NCBI GenBank assembly: GCA_013368375.1
Contig: JAACJP010000020.1
Span: forward strand, 186,001 to 250,000
Direction: 5' to 3'
DNA length: 64,000 nucleotides
Origin: Tricholomella constricta
Lineage: Eukaryota > Basidiomycota > Agaricomycetes > Agaricales > Lyophyllaceae
Shown here: one piece after another, positions 38,221-51,540 of the stretch
Layout: every line of letters begins with the position of its first letter
Position numbering within the stretch: the first letter of the stretch is position 1
Notes under the pieces: generated by a model
Database searches by the model: none
What the model was told of the DNA's origin: nothing
The model's input: only the letters and a program-made list of their open reading frames with translations
Made by a program: the position numbers and the translations under genes

Positions 38221-41200
38221 TCGCTATCGTGATATTTAACGCCCCACAGACTTGTTAACCATAGACCCGGGGATGATATACTACACACCATGCTTAGACT
38301 TGATGCATTGGGACCTAATTTAGGGTGGCTTTCGGGAATAGCTTTTCGTGCTGAAGCACTGTGATGCTTACTTTCAACTCCGGCCAATATGCACAACGTG
38401 AATTCTGCGAGGAATGAGCAAAGGGCCCCTTTTGGACCGCCGGTGGTATTTCAGTGTCATAAAAAACGAATTGAATGTCATCACGATCGTATTGGAATCT
38501 CGACTTATCCCCCACCCTCGGTATAAATTGGATTTGTTTCTTCAGTTGGCGACCTGTGCCTTCAAAAGTACAGAGGGTGGAGCCTTAAGAAATGCCTTTT
38601 CCGTTTGCATCGGCAGGACGCCCAGCCTTGGCGCTCAGGCTCAGACTCAGATAGTATCGGCGATCCTCGTTAACGCAATCCTGCTTCAGATGAAAGGTTT
38701 TGTTGATCCGGAGGTACAAACTCTATGCTCGACATGACACTGTCGATCCCGGGTGGCAGCCTTGACCCAATCTCGACTGCGAAGAGATTTTGAGACTGGC
38801 GCGCGCCGAATGATCGTCTTTTGGTTCGGACTCCGTGGCTTCCTTACCTTCGGAACTTGCATAGAATGCTCGGGTCCTAGGAGATTGCGGAAAGTTCCAA
38901 TGTCATCGTATTTCGTCGAAATTTCCGCCTCCGCGGACTATGTTCCGAAATTCAACCGTGTCATTCGAGAACATCAGAAAGGCGAAGTATCGGGCGCAAC
39001 CAGCCATGGGTCCATGTCATAGCTCTCCGCGCCAGTCAATCAGTTTGTTCCGACGCAGAAGGATTCGCAGCGCCGCATCCAAAGAAATACCAGGCGCCGT
39101 TATTATAAACAGACGGCGAGTGTGGGCCCGGCAGCCAAAATACCAACCAGCAAGCTGTCCGCTGTTCCCAGCTGAGAAATCAAACACGCGGGACTCGCAA
39201 TTCTGCATCGCCCGAGGCCCTCAGATCCGGTGTACGTTACCGTGTGCAAAGAGTTTAAAGCAAGAATAGCACAGCGCAGGGCCTACAGCATTGCCTTACC
39301 TTATTAATAGAATGGGATGTGGGGAAAAGGTGTCGAGCCGGACGGTCGATCTTTGATGCTCAGGTCAGGTGGGGTCAGTCATGTAGCTATCAATGCGTAA
39401 TGCGGCTGCGGCTTGCTGAGTGAGCCTGCTCGCTGCGTCCGGAGAACGAAGATCTGCGAAAAAGAAAAAAGATGGAACAGTATACATACCTCGTATCATC
39501 AGCGGATAGCTTCCCTTCTTTTCGCAGAAGAGCATTGTTTGATGCAGGCCGCGAACGAACTTATCCGGGTGATCGGCGTCATTCCCGCAGACAAGGAACG
39601 CAAGCTGCATCACTTGGGAAGGGCGAATCGGGACGGAGCGCCTCGTGCATCTGAAAAAGTGTATCTTGGGCGCCCGGGGCGACTCAGAAGGGGCTTGATG
39701 TAGACATGTCAAATCGACGTCACTCCTTCATCTGGGTGATGCCTGTGTGATGCTCCACCCACAAGGGCCTGTTCGAGATCCACTAGGTCGGATTCCCCCA
39801 TACGGCGTACGCTGTAGTCGGAAGAAGCGTTTTGCGAAGGGACGGATCAAATTATTTTGCAAGGTCGGAGAAGGTCAAGTATGAACATTGGGGAATAAGC
39901 CATGCACAGTGGCGCGTTTCGTTTGCAATGCAGACGCAGAGCGACGTGAGGCTCATCAGGAAAGATAGAGGAGGATGGCGTGCTCACCTGATCGCGTGCA
40001 TCTATCATTCCCCTGAACCCCTCCGCCCTGTGCGGACGTGAATAGAGTATGATCAAGATTAAAGGTTCCGTGTTCATTCATAGATGTAGGCTGGTGATAT
40101 GAATGTTCGAATACTGTTGATTCGATGGAGTTCGTAAAGGAGTTGTGGAATCCGGAAATGCGCAAGTTCCCTGGATGCGTGCATATATCAAAAGAGAGAG
40201 ATTTTGATTCCCATCGATGGTATACGAATAACGAGACGGAACGCTCTGGTGGAACAGATGAGTAGAGACTCGTGCCCACTCACGTCAAAGGCCATTAATG
40301 ATGAATCTTTCGGGTCTTCCAAGGGGTTACATAGGTGGAAGCCGAATGATGAAAAGCGCCTCGAGGCGTCAGGTAGATATCAGCACATCCAAGCAGGCAA
40401 TGACATTGGGGTGCCTGCAAAGTTTTAATTAGCCGTCTGCGATAGGCCTATACACAAATTCACGATCATGATGTGGGAAGAGGCAATGGAAATATTTCAA
40501 TGGGGATGTACCTTTGCGCTTGAAGTTCTGGACAGCATCTCCCCCATGATTTTCAGGATGCTAAGGAGCGCCGTTGGGACGCCGAATGATGTGCTCCCGT
40601 GGTATTACACCTAATAACGATGAGTATCAAGGGGCCGGGAGCCACCAAGCTTCACGGCCATTACGGACTACTTACCATGATCAGCTCCAGAGTCATGTAC
40701 GGCTCATCAACGCCTCTTGCTGGGACCGGGAGATATTTGACCAGTTGATGTAACTGAAGGTTTGACAGGGCGGGATTCTGCAGGTGTGCATGTAATCTTG
40801 TGAGAGCCACTATGTTGGATGCCTCACGAGACACGTACACGCTGAATTCATTCATGACAACAACAAACTCTATCATATCAAGCCTGAAAACAAGTTTTGA
40901 TGGGGCTGGGGTAGGTGAGAACCCCAATCTGAATCAACTGAAGGCAAGACACGTACTGAAGCGGACATGGGAGTGAAGGTTCAGGTTGTGTACCGATAGA
41001 GGTGGTCGGAAGCGAGCGCGTAGGGGTTTCATCCGTTGGTAACCGTTCAATTCGGCGGTTTCGAGAGCGGGTGGGAGATAGGCGGAGTCGCAGTCGCTTG
41101 ATCGCGGCAAAAAGGTGTTTACCGCGACACCAGAAAGGCTAAGTCACGCGTGAGGAATGCTGCAGATTACATGAAGTGGTTTCAATGGCCCTTTGGGATA

Positions 41201-41741
41201 CCGGAGAACAGGATCAGAATACAGTAAGATGTTGTATTCGGCTCGTACAATGAGAGAATTTAGAATGGCTTCACTTTGGACAATGGGAGGAGCTAAAAAA
41301 GCCTTGCCATTGAACTGTATCGGTTTATAATATGTTGACGTCGAGGACTGGGACGCGTCACTGGATGGTGAATCCGGCGTTTACTATTAGAACAGGCCCG
41401 GTTACCTATGTTTAAGCTTGAAACGCTATCCTTGAAACATCCGCGTATAAAAGAAGAAGGAGAAAGCCGTTGTCCGTTGTCAATAAGCCCAGTCGTGAGA
41501 TGAGATTGAAGTGAAGTTGTGTAGTTGTTATAGACGTGATTCCGACTCTCTCGTTAGAAACTTGAAAGAACGAAAGTGGGTGCTAGACTTCGGCAAGGCC
41601 CGAGGAAAGTTGCCTTCGCGCCGCCATCAGATTCACTAGCACATTTTGCAAGCTTGCTCTGTGGCTGCCAGTTTGCCATCTTCCAGCGAAACCCCTCACT
41701 TTACCAGCTTCAGGAAGGTCCTTGGAGATACAAACCTAGCC
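38221..41741. other. 3.5-kb region with no firmly supported gene
   Basis: Many short frames but no recognised family. The best candidates are minus-strand exons listed separately near 40.7 kb. Other pieces that look spliced (around 40560 and 40300) could belong to the same unknown gene, but I could not join them in one frame. The region around 41440-41740 should hold the eIF4A promoter and leader. Confidence 0.4.
40676..40883 (-). CDS. Candidate internal exon of an unrecognised gene
   Basis: A 208-nt open segment is bounded by a good acceptor (ttttcag) and donor (ATG-gtaagt) on the minus strand. It encodes a plausible alpha-helical peptide (LDMIEFVVVMNEFSVYVS then a Leu/His-rich stretch). 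A further short open piece at about 40510-40560 encodes HPENHGGDAVQNFKRK between splice-like sites. No start codon or complete model could be found. It may be a degraded or fast-evolving orphan. Confidence 0.35.
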
Positions 41742-43479
41742 ATGTCCGCGTCCGTATATGTATTTGACCCTGATTCTGCCCTTTCTTACTGTAATCATTC
41801 GTCAATCGTAGCGAAGATGCTTTCCAAGATGTTGCCGAAAACGAGATCGAGTCCAACTGGGACCAGATCGTTGACAAGTATGCATAAGCAGTGCATAACT
41901 ATGCCGCAATGAGGGCTGTTAAGTATTACTGTTTGCAGCTTTGACAACATGGACTTGAAGCCCGAGCTTCTCCGTGGTATCTACGCCTACGGGTGCGTTC
42001 CACGCACAGCTAGAGCCACCGAACGACTCCGCGCTAACCTACAGCCTCCTATCCCAGTTTCGAGCGGCCCTCCGCCATCCAACAGCGCGCGATCGTCCCC
42101 GTGGTGAAAGGCCACGACGTCATCGCCCAAGCCCAATCCGGCACCGGCAAAACCGCAACCTTTTCCATCTCCATCCTCCAACAGGTCGGAATTCAGTTCC
42201 CTCTTCCACCCGCCATCCCTACGCGGAACGCTAACATAGCCCCCTCTCTGCCACCCCCTTCGCAGCTCGATATGTCCATCAAGGGCACGCAGGCGCTGAT
42301 CCTTGCCCCGACGCGTGAGCTCGCGCAGCAGATCCAGAAAGTCGTCATCGCCCTCGGGGACTACATGAATATTGAGTCGCACGCCTGCGTCGGCGGGACT
42401 AATGTCCGTGAGGACATGGCCAAGCTTCAGGAGGGTGTGCATGTCGTCGTGGGCACTCCCGGGCGCGTGTACGACATGATCAATCGCCGCGCGCTCCGCA
42501 CAGACAACATCAAGCTGTTCTGCCTCGACGAGGCCGACGAAATGCTCTCTCGAGGCTTCAAGGACCAGATCTACGAGGGTGGGTATTGTCGTTTGGCGTT
42601 TTTTTCTTTTCGTAAGGTTTGAGTTTATTGCCGGTGTTTCTTATCCGTTTTTTGTGGGATAGTGTTCCAGCTGCTCCCGCATGATACGCAGGTGGTGCTG
42701 CTGTCCGCTACGATGCCCGCGGACGTCCTGGAGGTGACGAAGAAGTTCATGCGGGACCCTGTCCGCATTCTCGTCAAGCGCGACGAGTTGACGCTTGAGG
42801 GCATCAAGCAATTCTACATCGCTGTCGAGAAGGAGGAGTGGAAGCTCGACACTCTGTGCGACTTGTATGAGACCGTGACCATCACACAGGCTGTCATCTT
42901 CTGCAACACGAGGCGGAAGGTTGACTGGCTTACGGAGAAGATGTACTCGCGCGAATTCACGGTCTCCGCCATGGTGAGATTTTTCCGCACGGAGTACATA
43001 GCGCCATCTAGGGTTATTGACAGCGTCGGTGGTAGCACGGCGACATGGAGCAGAAACAGCGTGAGGTGCTCATGAAGGAATTCCGATCCGGCTCGTCTCG
43101 CGTGTTGATTACGACGGATCTCCTCGCGCGCGGAATTGACGTTCAGCAGGTGTCGCTGGTCATCAACTACGATCTCCCCTCTAACAGGGAGAACTACATC
43201 CACCGTATTGGCCGTGGAGGTCGTTTCGGCCGTAAGGGCGTTGCGATTAACTTTGTCACCACCGAAGACGTCAGGATGCTTCGGGATATCGAGCGTATGT
43301 TTGTGCTCGGCAACCGTCTCCAGTTTGACGAACTGATAAATTGGCCACGTCTCAGAATTTTATAACACCCAAATTGACGAAATGCCTTTGAATGTCGCGT
43401 GAGTCCACGCCGCACCTGGAGTTCATCCCTGAGTTGTAATGCTTGATGTGCCTTTTTTTTTTTCAGGGACCTTATCTGA
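41742..43479 (+). CDS. TIF1: Translation initiation factor eIF4A (DEAD-box RNA helicase)
   Basis: Nine exons (41742-41749, 41812-41877, 41939-41992, 42058-42184, 42266-42578, 42663-42973, 43036-43294, 43356-43398, 43467-43479) give 397 residues, the standard size. It is an ATP-dependent RNA helicase of the eIF4F cap-binding complex. Motifs in order are the Q motif (FERPSAIQQ), I AQSGTGKT, Ia PTRELAQQ, Ib [34 protein letters not shown] and [15 protein letters not shown]. It ends MPLNVADLI. The first exon is only 8 nt (ATG TCC GC) and the last 13 nt. The GTCCGT donor of exon 1 was chosen because it alone gives the correct phase. Confidence 0.97.
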
Positions 43480-44176
43480 AGGCATGGGTTGCGCCCGCAC
43501 AAAATTTGCCAAAAACTGATACAGATGGCCGGGTCATCTGTCTGTCTGCGTTTCCTACCCTGGTCATGTCCAGTTTTCAATCTTCAAATTTTGTTCTCGT
43601 GACTTGTGTGAGCACCTAGGATTCCTTTGTTAGATTGTACAAACTTACGTTGCGTACATCAATACGATCTTGTGCTGCTTCGCTTCCCGAAAGCATCAAG
43701 ATTGCGCATGGTGATGGATGGGTGCAGTCGATGCCGATGAGGTATTTAATCCATCATTCAGTAAATCTTGCGGAGTATGTGCATCATTTGGGTGGCATGG
43801 ATCTGGCAGGAGGACACACAGCCCCCGGAAGCAGCATTAGCTTCGAGATTGCGATGCATCAGAGATCGGTGATGATATCCGAGTGCCGACGTTTGTTGTG
43901 GCTGTTCGCCGAGGCTCAGCTCCTCGACAGTCTCCGATGACACAGCTTCCGAGTCTTTGTGTATCTGGTCCCGTTGTCTGTAGCTCTTGTCATGTTGGGG
44001 CACTGGACTAACACGGCCATCCAATTGTCTCTTCCAGTCAAGGCCTATAATAACTCTCACTAGCTCCCGCTCAGGTACCAAATCTCTTCAACTCCCATCT
44101 CCATCATCTTCTCGTCCGGCACACTCTGTTACTCCAGTACCTTTACCCGATTAAAAGTAGATTCGGAGGTCCATTC
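43480..44176. other. Intergenic region eIF4A to phosphatase gene
   Basis: 697 bp with no supported coding or RNA gene. It includes the eIF4A 3' UTR and the phosphatase promoter. Confidence 0.5.
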
Positions 44177-44880
44177 ATGTCCTGCGTCAAGGTACGTCAC
44201 GCTTACTGCGTTGGTCCTCCTTTCGCGGGTCATTGTCCCATTGTCCTCCGTATATTAAACCACTCCACCCACAGACTTTCAACCTATCCCCCGGGCAAAT
44301 GTCTTACTCTTACCCTGCCCACACACAATGGCCCTCGTCGTCACGGCCTTCCATATCCGCCACCATGCCCCCACCACCCTATCCCACCCCCCACTCCTAC
44401 CCCCGCACCTCCCGCGGCGCCTCCGAGATCATACCACGGCTCTACATATCCGACCTCTCCTTTGCAGAGACCCCCTCTTCCCTCGCCTCCCACGGCATCA
44501 CCCATGTCCTCTCCGCCCTCTCCACCTCCGTCCACCTCCCCCCCGCCGCCGCTCTGTACCCCCACCCGCCCCCGCGGCACCTCCACATAAAAGTCGAGGA
44601 CTTTCCCTTCGCCGAGCTCGCCGCCCACCTCCCCGGCACCACCGCCTGGATCCGCGACGCATACCGCAGCTCGCCTGACGCTCGCATACTTGTCCACTGC
44701 GCCGAAGGCATCAGCCGCAGCGTCAGCGTCGTCGCTGCGTTCCTGATCGCACAGTATGGCTGGACGCCGGCAGAGGCGGTCCAGTATATCAAGTCCAAAC
44801 GGCGCGTTGCTGACCCCAACTTTGGGTTCGTGCAGCAGCTTGGCGAGTACGCCCACTCCCTTGGGGTCGGCCGGTCGTAG
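44177..44880 (+). CDS. Small dual-specificity protein phosphatase
   Basis: Two exons (44177-44191, 44275-44880) in phase 0 give 206 residues. A Pro/Tyr/Ser-rich N-terminus of about 60 residues precedes the DSP fold, which starts EIIPRLYISDLSFA. Expected strands and helices follow (GITHVLSAL...), then the general-acid loop region VEDFPFAEL. The catalytic HCx5R loop is VHCAEGISRSVSVVAAFL, with Cys, Arg and the following Ser present. The segment AVQYIKSKRRVADPNFGF is typical of small fungal DSPs. The active site looks intact. The substrate is unknown. If the 15-nt first exon is not used, translation would start at the ATG at 44299. Confidence 0.87.
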
Positions 44881-45349
44881 CTGCACCGGTGTCAGACAGG
44901 ATGAGGGGGAAGGGCTGTACTATGGACTCATTCACCCTTCAGGACGATTCACTTTCACTTTTGCATTCTCATGGTCTCCGTGCTTTGCACGATCGATATC
45001 CGGGTTCGCATTTACCACATTACCCCCTATCATGGTTGCCTGCCTGCTTGCTTCATTATCGTATACTATGTACATTAGCTAACTCCCGCCGCTGCCGCTG
45101 TCGCTGCCGCCCGCCGTCGCATATTTTTAAATGTACAGGCCACCGACATTACCTTACCAACACCAAACTTAATTTGCGTCTCCCGAAACACAGTAATAAT
45201 GACTCCTGTTGTACATATCCAATATAAAAAAAAGTACCCTACATGAAACGCCATACATGAATAGGACTATACGATATACATACACACAGACATCTCGGTA
45301 TCATAACGTTGTCTATCGTCGCCCGCCAACCTTCCAAAGGTACAGGGCG

Positions 45350-46630
<1,281 letters not shown>

Positions 46631-46882
46631 TGCGTTTCGTACGGTGATAGGAATACAAAGAAAGAGTCTATAGAGCGTTTGGGCGTGAAGGGTGAAGAGA
46701 CCGCGTTGACAATGGCAGACGTAGTAACGAGATAAATAGCTTTGGCCTCGTCGCCCGGCGACAAACAATCTAAATCGGGCCAAACCTGGCGCTGTCACAT
46801 GACACACGGACTAAGCCGGGATTCGCAACCTGCCTTGCCAGCCTGAGCCCACAAATTTCATCCACCAACACCATCCGACACG

Positions 46883-47216
46883 ATGAGCTCCTGGCGCAAC
46901 CTTTTCTCGTACGTCCAATATATTCATAACGTGAAGTACATGTCTGAAAGCGAGTGAGCCAGGTACAACAAGTACTCCCAGATCACTGCCCGTGCAGTGC
47001 GTGCGTCGTTCAAGGAGGAGGAACGCCTGCTTGCTGAGCGGAGGGGACTCACCAGTCTCAAGTTCCAGCGCTGGGAGGGCGGCGTCGGTGGCATCCAGGT
47101 GTGTTTACATGCTCTTCAGGAACTCCGAACCGTACTGACGCCCAACACTGTCGCAGACCGCGCTGGCTGACGAAGTCGCGAGGGAGAAGGAAGCAGCGGG
47201 CAAGTCGTCCTCGTAG
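46883..47216 (+). CDS. ATP15: F1-ATP synthase epsilon subunit
   Basis: Three exons (46883-46908, 46963-47098, 47157-47216) give 73 residues, normal for this tiny subunit. It sits in the central stalk of mitochondrial F1. The hallmark start MSSWRNLFSYNKYSQITARA is followed by VRASFKEEERLLAERRGLTSLKFQRW. No cleavable presequence is apparent, as usual for this subunit. The first exon is 26 nt and its donor (GTACGT) splits the Ser codon. Confidence 0.92.
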
Positions 47217-48379
47217 ACCCCACCCGGAACACAATGAAGGCCGCCTGTCGTCGCATAGCTTCCACTACTCGTCTGTCCTTTTTTACCAAAACACCCGAAT
47301 TAGATCTCGCTCGGAGCACTTGCACATGGTGTGACGCTGTTCATTCGCGCAAGGCTGCTGACTACGTTGTCAAACTGGAAAGAGGACGGAGTGGACTCAA
47401 GTCTCCGCTTTTGGAACGACGTTGCTCTGCCACTGATGAGCCTGAGACGACGACGACAACGCCGGTGGCTGCTCCGGACTGCATTGTAACCGCGAGGATG
47501 TCTGTTTTAATTTTGTTTATCTCTTGATAGGGTAAAGCGCATGCTGGCCTGAAGATCCAACCTCCGTCACCATGTCGCATCGCGCTGCAAGTCCTGGGTC
47601 CCCCGATGGCTAAATTCTGACATTCGACAGAGATGTCAGGAGTTATCGCCACTCGCGAACTTGGAAAGTGAAAGACTTGTCATTGAGACCTATGGACCAC
47701 GCTCGCCGATGGTCACGAATGGCGACCCTTACATGAAACTCTGTTCACGATCGATGAAATCCATTCAATATGCTAGTCCGACAACATACAGCTATCGTAG
47801 CCAGCAGTAAAGCCGGATGCTAGGTCTTTTTGAGAGCGAGTTAAAGTCTTGAACTACGTTGTTTCAATGCTTCTCAGCAAGTGTTGCAAGTGCCGTGTAT
47901 AAGGATGGGCGGGCACCGCTGCGTAACCCTGTAACGATGCGTAAAATCATAGAACCATAGAGTACAGGCCTTGCTCTTGAATAACCCTCTCAAGCTCGGG
48001 GAGCTGATACTCTTCGAACTCTGTTCCCATTCGTCGACGCGAGTACTCCCCGGTTGCTCCAGACGTATCTACCTCGTCCCAATCCTTCCTAGCTTGCACA
48101 TGCTCTCGGGTGGACGGACTTGTCGGGCTAAGGACGCAAGGGTGACGCGAATGCGTGCAGGTTACTTTAGGAAAGAACGGCAGAGGAGGGATGGCACTTG
48201 AACGTTTTGACAACGGTCGGGAGTCGGAATTGTCAACAACATCTTGATCTTGCACCTCCACGATCGCACTCAGATCTGCTCTTCAGTTACGCAAAGAATA
48301 AACCTGTACGCCTTATCAACTTGGTCAGATTATGGCAGGATATTGATTACCTGCTCAGAGTCAAATACACTTACCCGCG
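47217..48379. other. Intergenic region upstream of the second GTPase
   Basis: 1163 bp with scattered short frames but no motif or exon chain. The promoter of the GTPase gene should lie in its last few hundred bases. Confidence 0.45.
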
Positions 48380-49712
48380 ATGTCTGAGAACGACTCAAGG
48401 ATTGGTGACATCCCTGCAGATGTTGCTGAACGTCTTCGGGCGAAAGCTGGGCGATTCCGCATCCTCATCATCGGAAGAGCCAACGCCGGAAAGACGACGA
48501 TTCTTCAGAAAGTGTGCAACACCACAGAGGACCCAGAAATATTTGATAGTGAGGGAAACAAGGTGTGTGCCGGGCATATCACCTTCGGCCGAGCCTTTAC
48601 TCATTGTTCATGGGTTACAGGTTGATCTAGCTACTGTTGATCCATCAGGAAAGGTGGGTACTCCCGATTGCAAAAGGGTGTGATCTGAATTGGATACATA
48701 GCGTGGCATGCATGACATCAATGATGAACTGGTGTTTCGCAGCAACCCAGGATTCATTTTTCATGACTCTCGCGGCTTCGAATCTGGGGGTGTCGAGGAG
48801 TTGGAAGCTGTGAAGAACTTCATCACGGAGCGTGCCCAGGAGGTCACACTTTCTGCACAGCTCCACGTCATCTGGTGTGGAAACATATTCCAGATTTTCT
48901 GACGATCTATGCTCAAAGAAAGACAGGTACTGCCTCCCAATGGACAATGATCGTCCTGTCACAAGAGCAGAAGAGTTTTTCTTTAATGAGTGTGGAACTG
49001 GAAAAGGTGTGAATTGTTATTGTTATAACCTTTCACTGTGTTCAATGGTTGGAATAGTTCCAGTTATTTTACTTTTTACCAAGTTTGATGGATTTATTGT
49101 TTCTACATTTGGTAAATTGCTGAACCAGATCGATGATGTGCAACAAGCATTTGCTTTAGCCCCCAAAAAGGCTACTGCAGATTTTGATGGGCTGCGTCCC
49201 GGCCTTGATGTTTATAAACACAAGTATCCTCCCAAAGCTTATGTCTGTCTCCAAGGTATATAAATTTTGATATTGACTGGTTCTTTTAATTAATGGGCTT
49301 GGTTGACAGACATGGATAAGCCAGAGGCAACATGCAAAGATCTGATCGAACAAACTTCACTTGCTCTGGATAACAGGACCCTCATCCAGGTATTTGTTTC
49401 TACGCAGCAAATCACAGTAGAACTTTGTACCAGATATGGCATTGAGTCAGTGATTTTTTAATTAAAAATATCAAATAAAGCATAATAAGATTTTACAGAG
49501 AATTTCTTGAATATACATTAGAAAAAAATGATGTTGAAAGATGTTTAAAAAGTATGGCAAATTGGTATACACATGCAAAGGTATAGATTTACATGCTTAA
49601 AGTCAAATCACGTGTATATGGAGCTGTTGGTGGCTGACTTTTGGAATTACAGGAGGTAACAATAGTATTTCAGCTAATTTGTGCCATGCTGAGTATCTGG
49701 GGCAATTTTTAA
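48380..49712 (+). CDS. P-loop G-domain GTPase, C-terminus replaced by tandem-repeat sequence
   Basis: Exons 48380-48562, 48621-48653, 48702-48874, 48927-49006, 49058-49255, 49310-49445 and 49499-49580 join without a phase error. A final exon 49653-49712 would end at TAA, giving about 314 residues. Motifs are G1 GRANAGKTT, G3 DSRG in HDSRGFE and G4 TKFD. It belongs to the same basidiomycete G-domain group as the 21061-23803 protein but lacks the N-terminal C2-like domain. It stops before the hydrophobic C-terminal segments of that paralog. The last exon runs into the tandem array, and its end (CAMLSIWGNF then stop) is repeat sequence. From about 48960 the DNA becomes markedly AT-richer. The protein may be a recently altered or inactive paralog. 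Confidence 0.7.
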
Positions 49713-51540
49713 CAGAATGTGAGTGGTGTCGATGGCCTGTGTAAGGTGCAAGGCTGACCAGGAGCTGTGACTTGGCCCAAAACAGGTGAGTATCTGCACT
49801 GGCTAACCTGTGCCATGCTGAGTGTCTGGGGCGGTTTCTGACAGGATGTGAGTGGTGTCTGGCCTGTGTAAGGTGCAAGGCTGACCAAGAGCTGTGACTT
49901 GGCCCAAAACAGGTGAGTATCTGCACTGGCTAACCTGTGCCATGCTGAGTGTCTGGGGCGTTTTCTGACAGGGTGTGAGTGGTGTCGATGGCCTGTGTAA
50001 GGTGCAAGGCTGACCAGCAGCTGTGACTTGGCCCAAAACAGGTGAGTATTTGCACTGGCTCACCTGTGCCATGCTGAGTGTCTGGGGCTATTTCTGACAG
50101 CGTGTGAGTGGTGTCGATGGCCTGTGTAAGGTGCAAGGCTGACCAGGAGCTGTGACTTGGCCCACAACAGGTGAGTATCTGCACTGGCTCACCTGTGCCA
50201 TGCTGAGTGTCTGGGGCTATTTCTGACAGCATGTGAGTGGTGTCAGCGGCCTGTGTAAGGTGCAAGGCTGACCAGGAGCTGTGACTTGGCCCAAAACAGG
50301 TGAGTATCTGCACTGGCTAACCTGTGCCATGCTGAGTGTCTGGGGCGATTTCTGACAGCTTGTGAGTGGTGTCAGCGGCCTGTGTAAGGTGCAAGGCTGA
50401 CCAGCAGCTGTGACTTGGCCCAAAACAGGTGAGTATCTGCACTGGCTAACCTGTGCCATGCTGAGTGTCTGGGGCGATTTCTGACAGCTTGTGAGTGGTG
50501 TCAGCGGCCTGTGTAAGGTGCAAGGCTGACCAGCAGCTGTGACTTGGCCCAAAACAGGTGAGTATCTGCACTGGCTAACCTGTGCCATGCTGAGTGTCTG
50601 GGGCTATTTCTGACAGCTTGTGAGTGGTGTCAGCGGCCTGTGTAAGGTGCAAGGCTGACCAGGAGCTGTGACTTGGCCCACAACAGGTGAGTATCTGCAC
50701 TGGCTAACCTGTGCCATGCTGAGTGTCTGGGGCTATTTCTGACAGAATGTGAGTGGTGTCAGTGCCCTGTGTAAGGTGCAAGGCTGATCAGGAGCTGTGA
50801 CTTGGCCCAAAACAGGTGAGTATCTGCACTGGCTAACCTGTGCCATGCTGAGTGTCTGGGGCTATTTCTGACAGTATGTGAGTGGTGTCAGTGGCCTGTG
50901 TAAGGTGCAAGGCTGACCAGGAGCTGTGACTTGGCCCACAACAGGTGAGTATCTGCACTGGCTAACCTGTGCCATGCTGAGTGTCTGGGGTGATTTCTGA
51001 TTTCTGACAGCGTGTGAGTGGTGTCGATGGCCTGTGTAAGGTGCAAGGCTGACCAGCAGCTGTGACTTGGCCCAAAACAGGTGAGTATTTGCACTGGCTA
51101 ACCTGTGCCATGCTGAGTGTCTGGGGCGATTTCTGACAGCGTGTGAGTGGTGTCGATGGCCTGTGTAAGGTGCAAGGCTGACCAGGAGCTGTGACTTGGC
51201 CCACAACAGGTGAGTATCTGCACTGGCTAACCTGTGCCATGCTGAGTGTCTGGGGCTATTTCTGACAGGATGTGAGTGGTGTCTGGCCTGTGTAAGGTGC
51301 AAGGCTGACCAGGAGCTGTGACTTGGCCCACAACAGGTGAGTATCTGCACTGGCTAACCTGTGCCATGCTGAGTGTCTGGGGCTATTTCTGACAGGATGT
51401 GAGTGGTGTCTGGCCTGTGTAAGGTGCAAGGCTGACCAGGAGCTGTGACTTGGCCCACAACAGGTGAGTATCTGCACTGGCTAACCTGTGCCATGCTGAG
51501 TGTCTGGGGCGATTTCTGACAGGATGTGAGTGGTGTCTGT
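49649..51540. repeat. Minisatellite of 127-129 bp units, about 14.5 copies
   Basis: The block ggtgagtatctgcactggct recurs at 49785, 49912, 50041, 50170, 50299, 50428, 50557, 50686, 50815, 50944, 51080, 51209, 51336 and 51463. Spacing is 129 bp, with 127-bp variants (deletion of ga-type dinucleotides) and one 136-bp variant holding a small internal duplication. Units are well over 90% identical by eye, so the expansion is recent. A degenerate first unit overlaps the predicted last exon of the GTPase. Because 129 is a multiple of three, one minus-strand frame is open across several units (43-codon repeat); 127-bp units break it. Confidence 0.96.

Noticed and set aside
49603..51477. Long minus-strand open frames across the tandem array, reading as a 43-residue repeat protein
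   Set aside because: They are open because the 129-bp unit is divisible by three and lacks stops in one frame. They are broken at every 127-bp unit and have no promoter, start context or known domain. Treated as a by-product of the repeat.
49649..51540. CRISPR array
   Set aside because: Units are contiguous, nearly identical and without unique spacers, and the genome is eukaryotic.
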